Assembly: GCA_963816435.1 (NCBI GenBank)
Contig: CAWFKS010000012.1
Span: 62,001-126,000, forward strand
Direction of reading: 5' to 3'
Source: CAWFKS01 sp963816435
Lineage (GTDB): Bacteria; Pseudomonadota; Alphaproteobacteria; Rhizobiales; Rhizobiaceae
DNA length: 64,000 nucleotides
Shown here: positions 35,019 to 44,243 of the stretch, piece after piece
Position numbering within the stretch: the stretch's first letter is position 1
How the letters are laid out: each line of letters opens with the position of its first letter
The notes under the pieces: model-generated
The model's database searches: none
What the model saw: only the letters and a program-made list of their open reading frames with translations
What the model was told of the DNA's origin: nothing
Translations under genes and position numbers: made by a program

Positions 35019-35209
35019 CCGAATGCCCCGGGAAGGTCATTGGCGGCGGCCCGCCTTCGGTGCCGCGCTGTCATTAGCCCGACGATGATCTGCCTGTTCG
35101 CCACGGTCGTAGTGCTGCTCGCGAGGTGGCGAACGGCGCTGCGGCATTGCCGCGATTGGTTCGGCGCGCGCAGCCTGCTATTACGTTGCTGATTCCACAG
35201 GACGGCCCG

Positions 35210-36902
35210 ATGCCCAGCCTGTCTGCCCAAGCACCGAGACTGTCCCCGGACGAAGCACCAGCGCCCGCCGTGCGCGGCGGCCCGTTGCTTGAAGGCGTGG
35301 CGGGACACTTCATCCTGCTGTGGGGCTGGAAGCGCTACCTCGTGGCGCTGCTGGCCGGCGCCATCGCCGCGTTTGCGCAGGCGCCATACGACTTCTTCGC
35401 CGTCTGCCTGGTGTCCTTCCCGGTGCTGGTGTGGCTGCTCGACGGCGCCACCGCCGACCCGGGCAAGCGTTTCCTCGGGCGCCTGATGCCGGCGTTCTGG
35501 ACCGGCTTCTGGTTCGGCTTCGGCTATTTCCTGTGCGGGCTGTGGTGGATCGCCGACGCCATGTTCGTCGATCTCTCGCAATATGGCTGGGCGCTGCCCG
35601 CCCCGCTGATCTTGCTTCCGGCGCTGATGGCGCTGTTCTATGGCTTTGCCACCGCGCTGGCGCGGCTCGCCTGGAGCGAGGGCATCGGCCGCATCGCCGC
35701 ATTGGCGGCTGCCTTCGCCGTGGCCGAATGGCTCCGCAGCTTCGTCCTTTCCGGCTTTCCGTGGAACGCCATCGGCTACGCGATCATGCCGACGCCGCTC
35801 TTGATGCAGACGGACTGGCTGATCGGCATGACCGGCATGAACGCGCTCGCCGTGTTCCTGTTCGCCGCGCCGGCGCTGCTCGGGTCGGACCGGCACGTCA
35901 AGGTCGGGCTGGCGCTGGCGGTGGTGCTGGCCGCGGCCAATGTCGGCTTCGGCTATTTCAGGCTCGCCGGCGCCGATCTCTCCGCCGCCCCGACGCTGGA
36001 CGTGCGGCTCGTGCAGCCTTCCGTCGACCAGGGCGAGAAATGGTCGCGCGACAGGCGCGACGCCATCTTCCAGACCTATCTCGAAATGTCGGGACGCCCC
36101 TTCCATCCGCCGGGCGACAAGCAGGAAACCGCCGATGCCAGGCCGCAACTCATCGTCTGGCCGGAAACCTCGGTGCCGTTCCTGTTCAACCAGCGGCCGG
36201 ACGGGCTCGCCGCACTGGGCAAGCTGCTCGGCAAGGATCAGGTGCTGCTCGCCGGCGCGGTGCGCATGGAGGGCGACGACCCGAACGATCCCGCCACCCG
36301 GTTCTACAATTCGGTAGTGGCCGTCAACGACGCAGGCGTGATCTACGACGCCGGCGACAAGACCCATCTCGTGCCGCTCGGCGAATACGTTCCCTTCGCG
36401 AGCTTGCTTTCGCGCATCGGCATCACCAAGCTCGTCACGCTGCCGGGCGAGTTCTCCGCCGGCACCGACCGCCATCCGATCCAGGTGGCGCCGGGCGTCA
36501 CCGCGCTTCCCTTCATTTGCTACGAGATCATCTTTCCGGGCCTCGTGCTGCCGCACGCCGGCGACGCCGACCTGATCGTCAACGTCACCAACGACGCCTG
36601 GTATGGCGACACGCCCGGACCTTTCCAGCATTTCCGGCAGGCGCAGGTGCGTGCCGTGGAGGCGGGACGGCCGCTTGCTGCGCGCCGCCAACAACGGCAT
36701 CTCGGCGGTGGTCGATCCTTATGGCCGCGTCGTCGATGCGCTGACGCTCGACGGGGTCGGCGTGCTCGACGCGCGCGTGCCGCTGGCCCGCGCCCCGGCG
36801 CGCTCCTACGCCGCCGTCAGCCTCACCGGCTGGATGCTGGTTTTGGTGCTTGTAGTCGCCGCGATAATGCCCGCGTTTGCGCAACTGCGAAGGCGGAATT
36901 GA
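35210..36902 (+). CDS. lnt: Apolipoprotein N-acyltransferase (one frameshift)
   Basis: Lnt adds the third acyl chain to lipoproteins in the inner membrane. Several membrane segments fill residues about 45-245 (for example FFAVCLVSFPVLVWLL). The carbon-nitrogen hydrolase domain follows, with the triad Glu in VWPETSVPF, Lys in GDKTHLVPLGEYVPF and Cys in PFICYEIIFPG. The restored length is about 563 residues, slightly longer than average because of the N-terminus (ATG 35210). An extra T at about 36674 (CCGCTTGCTG for CCGCTGCTG) shifts RPLLRAANNGISAVVDP; the catalytic part lies upstream of it. It is preceded by corC and followed by the regulator. Confidence 0.93.
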
Positions 36903-36969
36903 CAGGTGTATATTAGCAAATCATATTGCGCCGACTTCCGGGGTGCGAGGGCGGTCGAGTCCCAGGTCT

Positions 36970-36995
36970 GCCCGAATTAATCCGTAAAATCGGGC
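36970..36995 (+). promoter_or_regulatory. Inverted repeat ahead of the HTH regulator
   Basis: GCCCGA (36970-36975) and TCGGGC (36990-36995) are perfect 6-bp arms around 14 AT-rich bases, 30 bases before the regulator ATG. The position suits an operator for autoregulation, but no binding evidence exists. Confidence 0.35.
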
Positions 36996-37024
36996 GTTCG
37001 GCGGGCCGGTCGTAGGCAGGAAAA

Positions 37025-37432
37025 ATGGAAAACAAGAAGAAGCCCAATCCGATCGACGTCCATGTCGGTAGCAGGATAAGGTTGCGCCGCAACATGCTCG
37101 GGGTGAGCCAGGAGAAGCTCGGCGAGCAGCTCGGCATCACTTTTCAACAGATCCAGAAATATGAAAAGGGCACCAATCGCGTCGGTGCCAGCCGCCTCCA
37201 GGCGATCTCTTCCATTCTCAATGTTCCCGTGTCCTTCTTCTTCGAGGACGCGCCGGGGCAGGGCGGCGCAGGCGAAGGGCTCTCCGAGGAGGGAGGCGCC
37301 AGCTACGTCGTCGATTTCCTCAGCAGCAGCGAGGGTTTGCAGCTGAACCGCGCCTTCGTGAAAATCTCCGATCCCAAGGTGCGCAGGAAGATCATCGAAC
37401 TGGTCAAGACGCTTTCCTCGCCCGAGGAGTGA
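37025..37432 (+). CDS. praR: PraR-like HTH transcriptional regulator
   Basis: A 135-residue Cro/CI-type regulator. Residues about 13-66 form the helix-turn-helix (VGSRIRLRRNMLGVSQEKLG, then ITFQQIQKYEKGTNRVGASR). The rest is a dimerisation tail (KISDPKVRRKIIELVKTLSS). The sequence and its place between lnt and metK are those of the PraR family of rhizobia, which represses quorum-sensing and surface-adhesion genes and is autoregulated in studied species. That role is transferred by homology. The SD AGGA lies before the ATG. The gene is intact. Confidence 0.85.
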   Translation: MENKKKPNPIDVHVGSRIRLRRNMLGVSQEKLGEQLGITFQQIQKYEKGTNRVGASRLQAISSILNVPVSFFFEDAPGQGGAGEGLSEEGGASYVVDFLSSSEGLQLNRAFVKISDPKVRRKIIELVKTLSSPEE

Positions 37433-37513
37433 GCGGCTTCGGCGAGGCGCGCCGTCGATGCGCCGGAACGCGTCGGCGGCGGGTGCAGCGCAGTGCATCT
37501 CCCGATTTGGCGC

Positions 37514-37542
37514 TTGACGCGAAGGAGGCCGCTTCGCTAACA
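37514..37542 (+). promoter_or_regulatory. Possible metK promoter
   Basis: TTGACG (37514-37519) and CTAACA (37537-37542) are 17 bases apart, ahead of metK. Transcription would begin near 37549, only a few bases before the strong hairpin-T7 element, so the predicted 5' end folds at once into a terminator-like stem. Confidence 0.4.
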
Positions 37543-37553
37543 GATTGACGCCT

Positions 37554-37579
37554 GGGCGGCCCGAGGCCGCCCTTTTTTT
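37554..37579 (+). terminator. Rho-independent terminator or attenuator before metK
   Basis: GGGCGGCC (37554-37561) pairs perfectly with GGCCGCCC (37565-37572) across a 3-base loop, followed by seven T. It may end the regulator transcript or attenuate metK, whose GTG start lies only 23 bases beyond. I do not see a known SAM-riboswitch consensus beside it. Confidence 0.75.
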
Positions 37580-37601
37580 GCTTTCAAGGGGGTGCATACC
37601 C

Positions 37602-38933
<1,332 letters not shown>

Positions 38934-38949
38934 TCCAGGCTTCCGCGAT

Positions 38950-39652
38950 GTGATGTCCCAGGAACGTCCAAGCCGCGCCAGCGAAGCCTTTTTCGGCCGC
39001 CGGCGCGGCAAGAGCCTGAGACCGAACCAGGCCGCAGCGCTGGAAAAGGCGCTGCCGCTTTATCTGCTCGATCTGGAACAGCCCGCACCCGCCGACCTGC
39101 GCACGCTCTTCGATGCGCCCGTCGACGAGGTGCGCCTCGAGATCGGCTTCGGCGGCGGCGAGCATCTCCTGCACGAGGCCGCGCGCCTGCCAGACACCGG
39201 CTTCATCGGCGTCGAGCCCTTCGTCAACGGCATGGCCAAGCTGGTCGCCGCACTCGATGCCGCGCCCCGCGACAACCTGCGCCTTTACGACGACGACGCC
39301 ACGCGGCTGCTCGACTGGCTGCCAGCGGCTTCGCTCTCGGGCATCGATCTTCTCTACCCGGACCCCTGGCCGAAGAAGAAGCACTGGAAGCGCCGCTTCG
39401 TCGGAGCCTCCAATCTCGACCGGTTCGCCCGCGTTCTGAAGCCTGGCGGCAAGATTCCGCTTTGCCTCCGACATCGACACCTATGTCGACTGGACGCTGT
39501 TGCACTGCCGCGCCCATTCCGACTTCGAATGGCAGGCGTTCTCGGCCGATGACTGGCGAAAACCGTATGAGGATTGGCCCGGCACGCGCTACGAGGCCAA
39601 GGCCATGCGCGAGGGTCGCACCCCCGCCTACCTTACCTTCGTCCGCCGCTGA
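38950..39652 (+). CDS. trmB: tRNA (guanine-N7-)-methyltransferase (one frameshift)
   Basis: TrmB methylates G46 of tRNAs. The restored length is about 233 residues: SAM-binding IGFGGGEHLLHEA (residues about 60-72), then DLLYPDPWPKKKHWKRRFV, the strong family motif, and C-terminal DIDTYVDWTLLHC to TPAYLTFVRR. One extra base at about 39453 (AAGATTCCGC) shifts the frame after LKPGGK; removing it gives FRFASDIDTY or IRFASDIDTY. GTG 38950 and ATG 38953 are equivalent starts. It follows metK by 16 bases, so the two are likely cotranscribed. Confidence 0.9.
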
Positions 39653-39740
39653 GGGGGTCGCCACGCGCTAAAACTACACCAATTTACTTCGGATGTAATT
39701 TTGCCTATAGTCCGGTACCCTGACGGATCGGAGAAGCGAG

Positions 39741-40373
39741 ATGGCACGGGTCGTCGCAAGTTACGAGGAAGCTGCCGCCAACATCCAGACGTACCAGGCG
39801 GCTTTGGATGGGCACGCGCAGCTGGCCGCGCGCATCAAGCAGCATCCTGCGTGGTACGCCATCAAGGCGGAATCCGGGGAATGGCTGTTCGGCCCGTCCA
39901 AGTTCATCGGCTACGCGGATGCCGATGCGCGCTCCTACCTTGCTGCCTACAGCCGCAGCGACGGCAGGGAGACGGAACCGGCTCTTCGCAAGTGGTTCGA
40001 GCCGGTCTCGCCGGACACCGCCCTTGGCCGTGAACTGTCCGAGGCCTTCGCCCGCTTCGCTGCCGCACATGGAAAGACCCCGAACTCACGTTGGCGGGTT
40101 TCGGTCCCGGTCGCCTACCTTTCGGAGCGGCGCGGAACGATGCCGCGCGACATCGTGTCGTCGAGGATCGCATTCGATCCCGCGATCTGCGGAGGGCGGC
40201 CGCATATTCGCGGCACGCGCATCCGGGTCAGCGATATCGTTGCCGCCATGGCCGAAGGCGAAACCGTCGGGGAACTGGTGGCCGACTTTCCTTACCTGAC
40301 GGAGGCGGACGTCACTGCGGCATTGCGCTATGCGGCCGGCGTCGTCGACCACCGGGTCCTCGTCGCGGCCTGA
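39741..40373 (+). CDS. DUF433 protein with a long N-terminal extension (putative antitoxin)
   Basis: 210 residues. The C-terminal 70 (SRIAFDPAICGGRPHIRGTR, then VSDIVAAMAEGETVGELVAD and LTEADVTAALRYAAG) are a clear DUF433 domain, a winged-helix antitoxin-type domain normally alone at about 75 residues. The first 130 residues are a separate unit (WYAIKAESGEWLFGPSKFIG, then DGRETEPALRKWFEPVSP) of a type I have no name for. It ends one base before the DUF5615 gene, giving the standard DUF433-DUF5615 pair. The extension could be a sensor or DNA-binding module. Confidence 0.8.
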   Translation: MARVVASYEEAAANIQTYQAALDGHAQLAARIKQHPAWYAIKAESGEWLFGPSKFIGYADADARSYLAAYSRSDGRETEPALRKWFEPVSPDTALGRELSEAFARFAAAHGKTPNSRWRVSVPVAYLSERRGTMPRDIVSSRIAFDPAICGGRPHIRGTRIRVSDIVAAMAEGETVGELVADFPYLTEADVTAALRYAAGVVDHRVLVAA

Positions 40374-40374
40374 C

Positions 40375-40704
40375 ATGCGGCTGCTGCTCGACGCGCAACT
40401 GCCGCCCGGCCTCGCCGCCAGGCTGTCGGAGGGCGGCCACGAGGCGTTTCACCTGTTCGACGTTCTGCCCGCCGATGCCGGCGATCTCGAGGTCGCTATC
40501 AAGGCGGACGAACTCGCCGCGATCCTCGTCAGCAAGGATGAGGATTTCGTCGATCTGTCCGCGCGCGGGATATTGAAGACACAGTTCCTGTGGATCCGGT
40601 CAGGCAACATGACGACGCGCCGCTTGTGGGCCGTGCTTGCCCCTCTGCTCGTTGAAATCGAGCAGTCGTTCGCCGCGGGTGAGCGGATCGTCGAAATTCG
40701 ATAG
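40375..40704 (+). CDS. DUF5615 PIN-like protein (putative toxin nuclease)
   Basis: A 109-residue protein: MRLLLDAQLPPGLAARL, HEAFHLFDVLPADAGD, ILVSKDEDFVDLSARG and FLWIRSGNMTTRRLW. It matches the Mut7-C/DUF5615 PIN-like family, with Asp6 in LLLDAQLP and Asp residues in SKDEDF as candidate metal ligands. Such proteins pair with DUF433 antitoxins in VapBC-like modules. The start is ATG 40375, one base after the stop of the DUF433 gene. Activity is inferred from family and pairing only. Confidence 0.84.
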   Translation: MRLLLDAQLPPGLAARLSEGGHEAFHLFDVLPADAGDLEVAIKADELAAILVSKDEDFVDLSARGILKTQFLWIRSGNMTTRRLWAVLAPLLVEIEQSFAAGERIVEIR

Positions 40705-40804
40705 GCTGCGCACCGGTGGAGCGGCGCTCCACCGGCAACAGGTTGTCGGAAGCTGGAATTGTTGCCGCGCCGGGCGAACTACGCCCGCGACCGGCTGTCG
40801 GCCG

Positions 40805-40960
40805 TCAGCGTGCGAACCAGTTGCGCCAGCCGGTGCGCTGGCGCCGACGCGCCATGTGGGCCTCGGCCGGACGCGGCGACATCGTCGCGGCGGCCATATA
40901 GGCGTCGCCGATCACCGAGAAAACTTCGCCGAAAACACCACGCTTCGCTTCGCGGGCCAT
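40805..40960 (-). CDS. Small 51-residue protein of unknown function
   Basis: ATG 40960 opens MAREAKRGVFGEVFSVIGDA, then YMAAATMSPRPAEAHMARRR and a C-terminus ending WRNWFAR. A good Shine-Dalgarno (TTGGAGC) lies 7 bases upstream. The protein is basic and could be a single amphipathic helix. No family was recognised. The gene runs opposite to the flanking genes and is supported mainly by its ribosome site. Confidence 0.5.
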   Translation of the reverse strand: MAREAKRGVFGEVFSVIGDAYMAAATMSPRPAEAHMARRRQRTGWRNWFAR

Positions 40961-41107
40961 GGTAATGCTCCAAAAAACAGTAATGATTGCCCGCCAGATA
41001 GGTGATTGCCGCAAAAAGCGGCAGCTCTATGCTTGCATCGCTGCCATGCGTGGCGCGCATGGGCCGCGCGCCGCGGCCATCGCCCGGCGCTTTTGCCGGC
41101 GTCGATA
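40961..41107. other. Intergenic stretch between the small minus-strand gene and the rimP promoter
   Basis: About 147 bases with no gene. It must hold the promoter of the minus-strand small gene, but no convincing pair of hexamers was identified. Small palindromes (GCCGCAAAAAGCGGC; GGGCCGCGCGCCGCGGCC) are visible. Confidence 0.4.
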
Positions 41108-41136
41108 TTGCAATGGTGCCGGGCAATGGCTATATG
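41108..41136 (+). promoter_or_regulatory. Promoter of the rimP-nusA-infB operon
   Basis: TTGCAA (41108-41113) and TATATG (41131-41136) are separated by exactly 17 bases. The predicted start near 41143 leaves a leader of about 105 bases containing a terminator-like hairpin before the rimP TTG. Confidence 0.6.
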
Positions 41137-41163
41137 CGGGGAAATTCTTGGTCGGTATGACGA

Positions 41164-41194
41164 AGAGTGGGTCCCCCCGGTCCCGCTCTTTTTT
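41164..41194 (+). terminator. Attenuator-like hairpin in the rimP-nusA leader
   Basis: AGAGTGGG (41164-41171) pairs with CCCGCTCT (41182-41189) with one G-U pair and a 10-base loop, followed by a T6 run (41189-41194). It stands between the predicted promoter and rimP and has no gene to terminate upstream, so it is best read as a leader attenuator, recalling the terminators by which NusA controls its own operon in E. coli. Confidence 0.6.
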
Positions 41195-41247
41195 GTTAAC
41201 TGGGCCATGCCTCGAAGCACGAAAGCACCACGCAAAGGGAGCCGCGC

Positions 41248-41899
41248 TTGGCCGGAGAAGAAGGCGAGGACGACCGCATCATTCGCGAAACGGGTATCGA
41301 CGCGCGCATCGCCGCGATCGTCGCGCCGGTGCTGGACGGCATCGGCTACCGGCTGGTCCGCGTGCGGCTGTCCGGCCAGAACGGGCTGACGCTGCAGATC
41401 ATGGCCGAGCGCCCGGACGGCTCGATGACCGTCGAGGACTGCGAGGAGGTGAGCCGCGCGCTGTCGCCGGTGCTCGATGTCGAGGACCCGATCGACAAGG
41501 CCTACAATCTCGAGGTCTCCTCGCCCGGCATCGACCGGCCGCTGGTGCGCCGCTCCGATTTCGAGGCCGCGCGCGGACATCTCGCCAAGATCGAGACCTC
41601 GATCATGGTCGAAGGGCGCAAGCGCTTCCGCGGCCGTATCGCCGAAGTCGACGCCGACGGCGTGACGATCGACCGCGATGCTGCCAGCTATGGCGACGAG
41701 CCGCGCGTCGAGATTGCCATTCGAGGCGCTGGACGAGGCGCGGCTGGTTCTGACCGACGATCTGGTGCGCGATGCGCTGGCGAAGGACAAGAAGCTGCGT
41801 CAGGAAGCCAGGCGCGGGCTTCGTGCAGACAATGATGACGACGCCGGTGACGGCGTGGACGACGACGCCGGCGACGGCGATGAACAGGAAGATACATGA
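41248..41899 (+). CDS. rimP: Ribosome maturation factor RimP (one frameshift)
   Basis: RimP assists 30S assembly. TTG 41248 (SD AAAGGGAG, 6-base spacing) starts MAGEEGEDDRIIRETGIDAR. The N-terminal domain has VRLSGQNGLTLQIMAERPDG and SRALSPVLDVEDPI, and YNLEVSSPGIDRPLVRRSDF is the family signature. A one-base insertion near 41718 (GAGATTGCCATTCGAG) separates EPRVEI from PFEALDEARLVLTDDL in the C-terminal Sm-like domain. The restored product is about 216 residues with an Asp-rich tail. It is the first gene of the nusA-infB operon. Confidence 0.92.
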
Positions 41900-41943
41900 T
41901 TGCGTGAGCCGGCCGGCCCGCATTCATCCCAAGGGAGATAGAC

Positions 41944-43550
41944 ATGGCAGTCAGTGCTAACAGGCTGGAGCTCCTGCAGATCGCGGATGCGGTCGCGCGC
42001 GAGAAGTCGATCGACAAGACGATCGTCATCGACGCGATGGCCGACGCCATCCAGAAGGCGGCGCGCTCGCGCTACGGCCAGGAGACCAACATCCGCGCCG
42101 ACATCAACCCGCAGACCGGCGAGATGAAGCTGCAGCGCCTGCTCGAGGTGGTCGAGAACGTCGAGGAAAGCGCGCGCGAGATCTCGATCGAGGACGCGCG
42201 CCAGCGCAATCCCGACGCCCAGCCCGGCGACTTCATCGCCGAGCAGCTTCCGCCGATGGACTTCGGCCGCATCGCCGCCCAGTCGGCCAAGCAGGTGATC
42301 GTGCAGAAGGTGCGCGAGGCCGAGCGCGACCGCCAGTACGACGAATACAAGGACCGCATCGGCGAGATCGTCAACGGCACGGTCAAGCGCGTCGAATACG
42401 GCAACGTCATCGTCGATCTCGGCCGCGGCGAGGCGATCATCCGCCGCGACGAACTGATTCCGCGCGAGACCTACAAATATGGCGACCGCGTTCGCGCCTA
42501 TGTCTACGACGTGCGCCGCGAGCAGCGCGGCCCGCAGATTTTCCTGTCGCGCACCCATCCGCAGTTCATGGCGAAGCTCTTCACCATGGAAGTGCCGGAG
42601 ATCTACGACGGCATCATCGAGATACGTTCGGTCGCCCGCGATCCGGGCAGCCGCGCCAAGATCGCGGTGATCTCGCGCGATTCCTCGATCGACCCCGTCG
42701 GCGCCTGCGTCGGCATGCGCGGCTCCCGCGTCCAGGCGGTCGTCGGCGAACTGCAGGGCGAGAAGATCGACATCATCCCCTGGAACGAGAACGCGGCTTC
42801 CTTCATCGTCAACGCGCTGCAGCCGGCCGAAGTGCCAAGGTCGTGCTCGACGAGGATGCCGAGCGCATCGAGGTGGTGGTGCCTGACGATCAGCTGTCGC
42901 TGGCCATCGGCCGCCGCGGCCAGAACGTCCGCCTGGCTTCCCAGCTCACCGGCTGGGACATCGACATCCTCACCGAGGAGGAAGAGTCGCAGCGCCGCCA
43001 GAAGGAGTTCGTCGAGCGCTCCAACCTGTTCATGGAAGCCCTCAACGTCGACGAGATGGTCGGCCAGGTGCTGGCCTCCGAAGGCTTCACCAGCGTCGAG
43101 GAAGTGGCCTATGTCGACGAGGACGAGATCTCGTCCATCGACGGCTTCGACGAGGACACCGCAGGCGAGATCCAGGCCCGCGCCCGCGAATATCTGGAGC
43201 GCATCGAGGCCGAGCACGACGCCCGCCGCAAGGAACTCGGCGTCGAGGACGAGCTGCGCCAGATTCCCGGCATCACCACCGCCATGATGGTCAAGCTGGG
43301 CGAGGACGGCGTGAAGACCGTCGAGGACTTCGCCGGCTACGCCATCGACGACCTCGTCGGCTGGAAGGAACGCAAGGACGGCGAGACCAAGTTCTTCCCC
43401 GGCGTGCTCGACGACTTCGGCATCAGCCGCGCCGAGGCCGAGCAGATGGTGATGGCGGCACGCCTCAACGTCGGCTGGATTACCGAGGAAGACCTCGCCG
43501 GCGACGAGGAAGCCGAGGAAGGCGAGGCCGTGGAAACGGCCGAGGCCTGA
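41944..43550 (+). CDS. nusA: Transcription elongation/termination factor NusA (one frameshift)
   Basis: NusA binds RNA polymerase and modulates pausing, termination and antitermination. Domain order: N-terminal polymerase-binding domain (MAVSANRLELLQIADAVARE), S1 domain (about residues 135-200, VNGTVKRVEYGNVIVDLGR), KH1 and KH2 (VRLASQLTGWDIDIL marks KH2), and a C-terminal helix-hairpin-helix region (EELRQIPGITTAMMVKLGED-type repeats). One missing G near 42835 (GAAGTGCCAAG for GAAGTGGCCAAG) breaks the frame inside the KH region. The restored length is 535 residues. This is the only clear deletion among many insertions in this window. Confidence 0.94.
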
Positions 43551-43583
43551 TCGTGTCACCCGCGCCCGAAAGCAGGATCGCTC

Positions 43584-44243
43584 TTGAACGACGAGATGAA
43601 CGACCGCACATGTATAGTGACGCGCCAGCGCGGCGAGCCGGAAGGCCTGCTGCGCTTCGTCGCGGGGCCTGACGGCTCGGTCGTTCCCGACATCAAGCGC
43701 AACCTGCCCGGCCGCGGCTGCTGGGTCACCGCCGATCGCACCCATGTCGACCGCGCGGTGAAGAAGAAGCTCTTCGCCCGCGCCCTCAAGGCGGAGGTGA
43801 CCGTCTCGCCCGAACTCGGGCAGATGGTGGACCGGCTTCTGGTCACCGCCGCCCTCGGCGCGCTGGGGCTGGCGCGCAAGGCGGGCGCGGCCGTGCTCGG
43901 TGCCGCCAAGGTCGAAAGCGCGGTGCGCTCCGGCAAGGCGACGGCCGTGCTGCATGCCTACGAGGCGGCGCCCGACGGCATCCGCAAGCTTGCCCAGGCA
44001 CGCCGGGCCGTGGTCTTTGCCGACGGCCCGGACATCCCCGCCTACAAACTCTTTTCGCAGGCCGAATTGGGTTTGGCATTGGGGGCCACAAATGTGATAC
44101 ATGCTGCCCTGATCCAAGGAGACGCGGCCAGGGGAGCGCTGAGGCGCATGGACGCGCTCGACCGCTACCGGGGCGGTTCCCCGGATGACCGGAACACGGT
44201 TGCGGCCGTTCCCGAACGCGAGGCCGCAGAGGATACGGAATGA
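43584..44243 (+). CDS. YlxR/DUF448 + L7Ae-like RNA-binding protein
   Basis: A 219-residue fusion. The N-terminal YlxR (DUF448) domain has RTCIVTRQRGEPEGLLRFV and the RNA-binding signature LPGRGCWVTADRTHVDRAV. The C-terminal half (LGALGLARKAGAAVLGAAKV, then TNVIHAALI) is the L7Ae/L30e-like YlxQ fold. The two are separate genes in Firmicutes and fused in many alphaproteobacteria. The start is TTG 43584 or ATG 43596. It overlaps the infB start by four bases and lies between nusA and infB. A nucleoid- or RNA-binding role is inferred from the family. Confidence 0.9.
   Translation: MNDEMNDRTCIVTRQRGEPEGLLRFVAGPDGSVVPDIKRNLPGRGCWVTADRTHVDRAVKKKLFARALKAEVTVSPELGQMVDRLLVTAALGALGLARKAGAAVLGAAKVESAVRSGKATAVLHAYEAAPDGIRKLAQARRAVVFADGPDIPAYKLFSQAELGLALGATNVIHAALIQGDAARGALRRMDALDRYRGGSPDDRNTVAAVPEREAAEDTE

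Noticed and set aside
37433..37601. SAM riboswitch ahead of metK
   Set aside because: Only a simple terminator stem is visible; the SAM-II and SAM/SAH consensus pairings and conserved loops that I know are not present.
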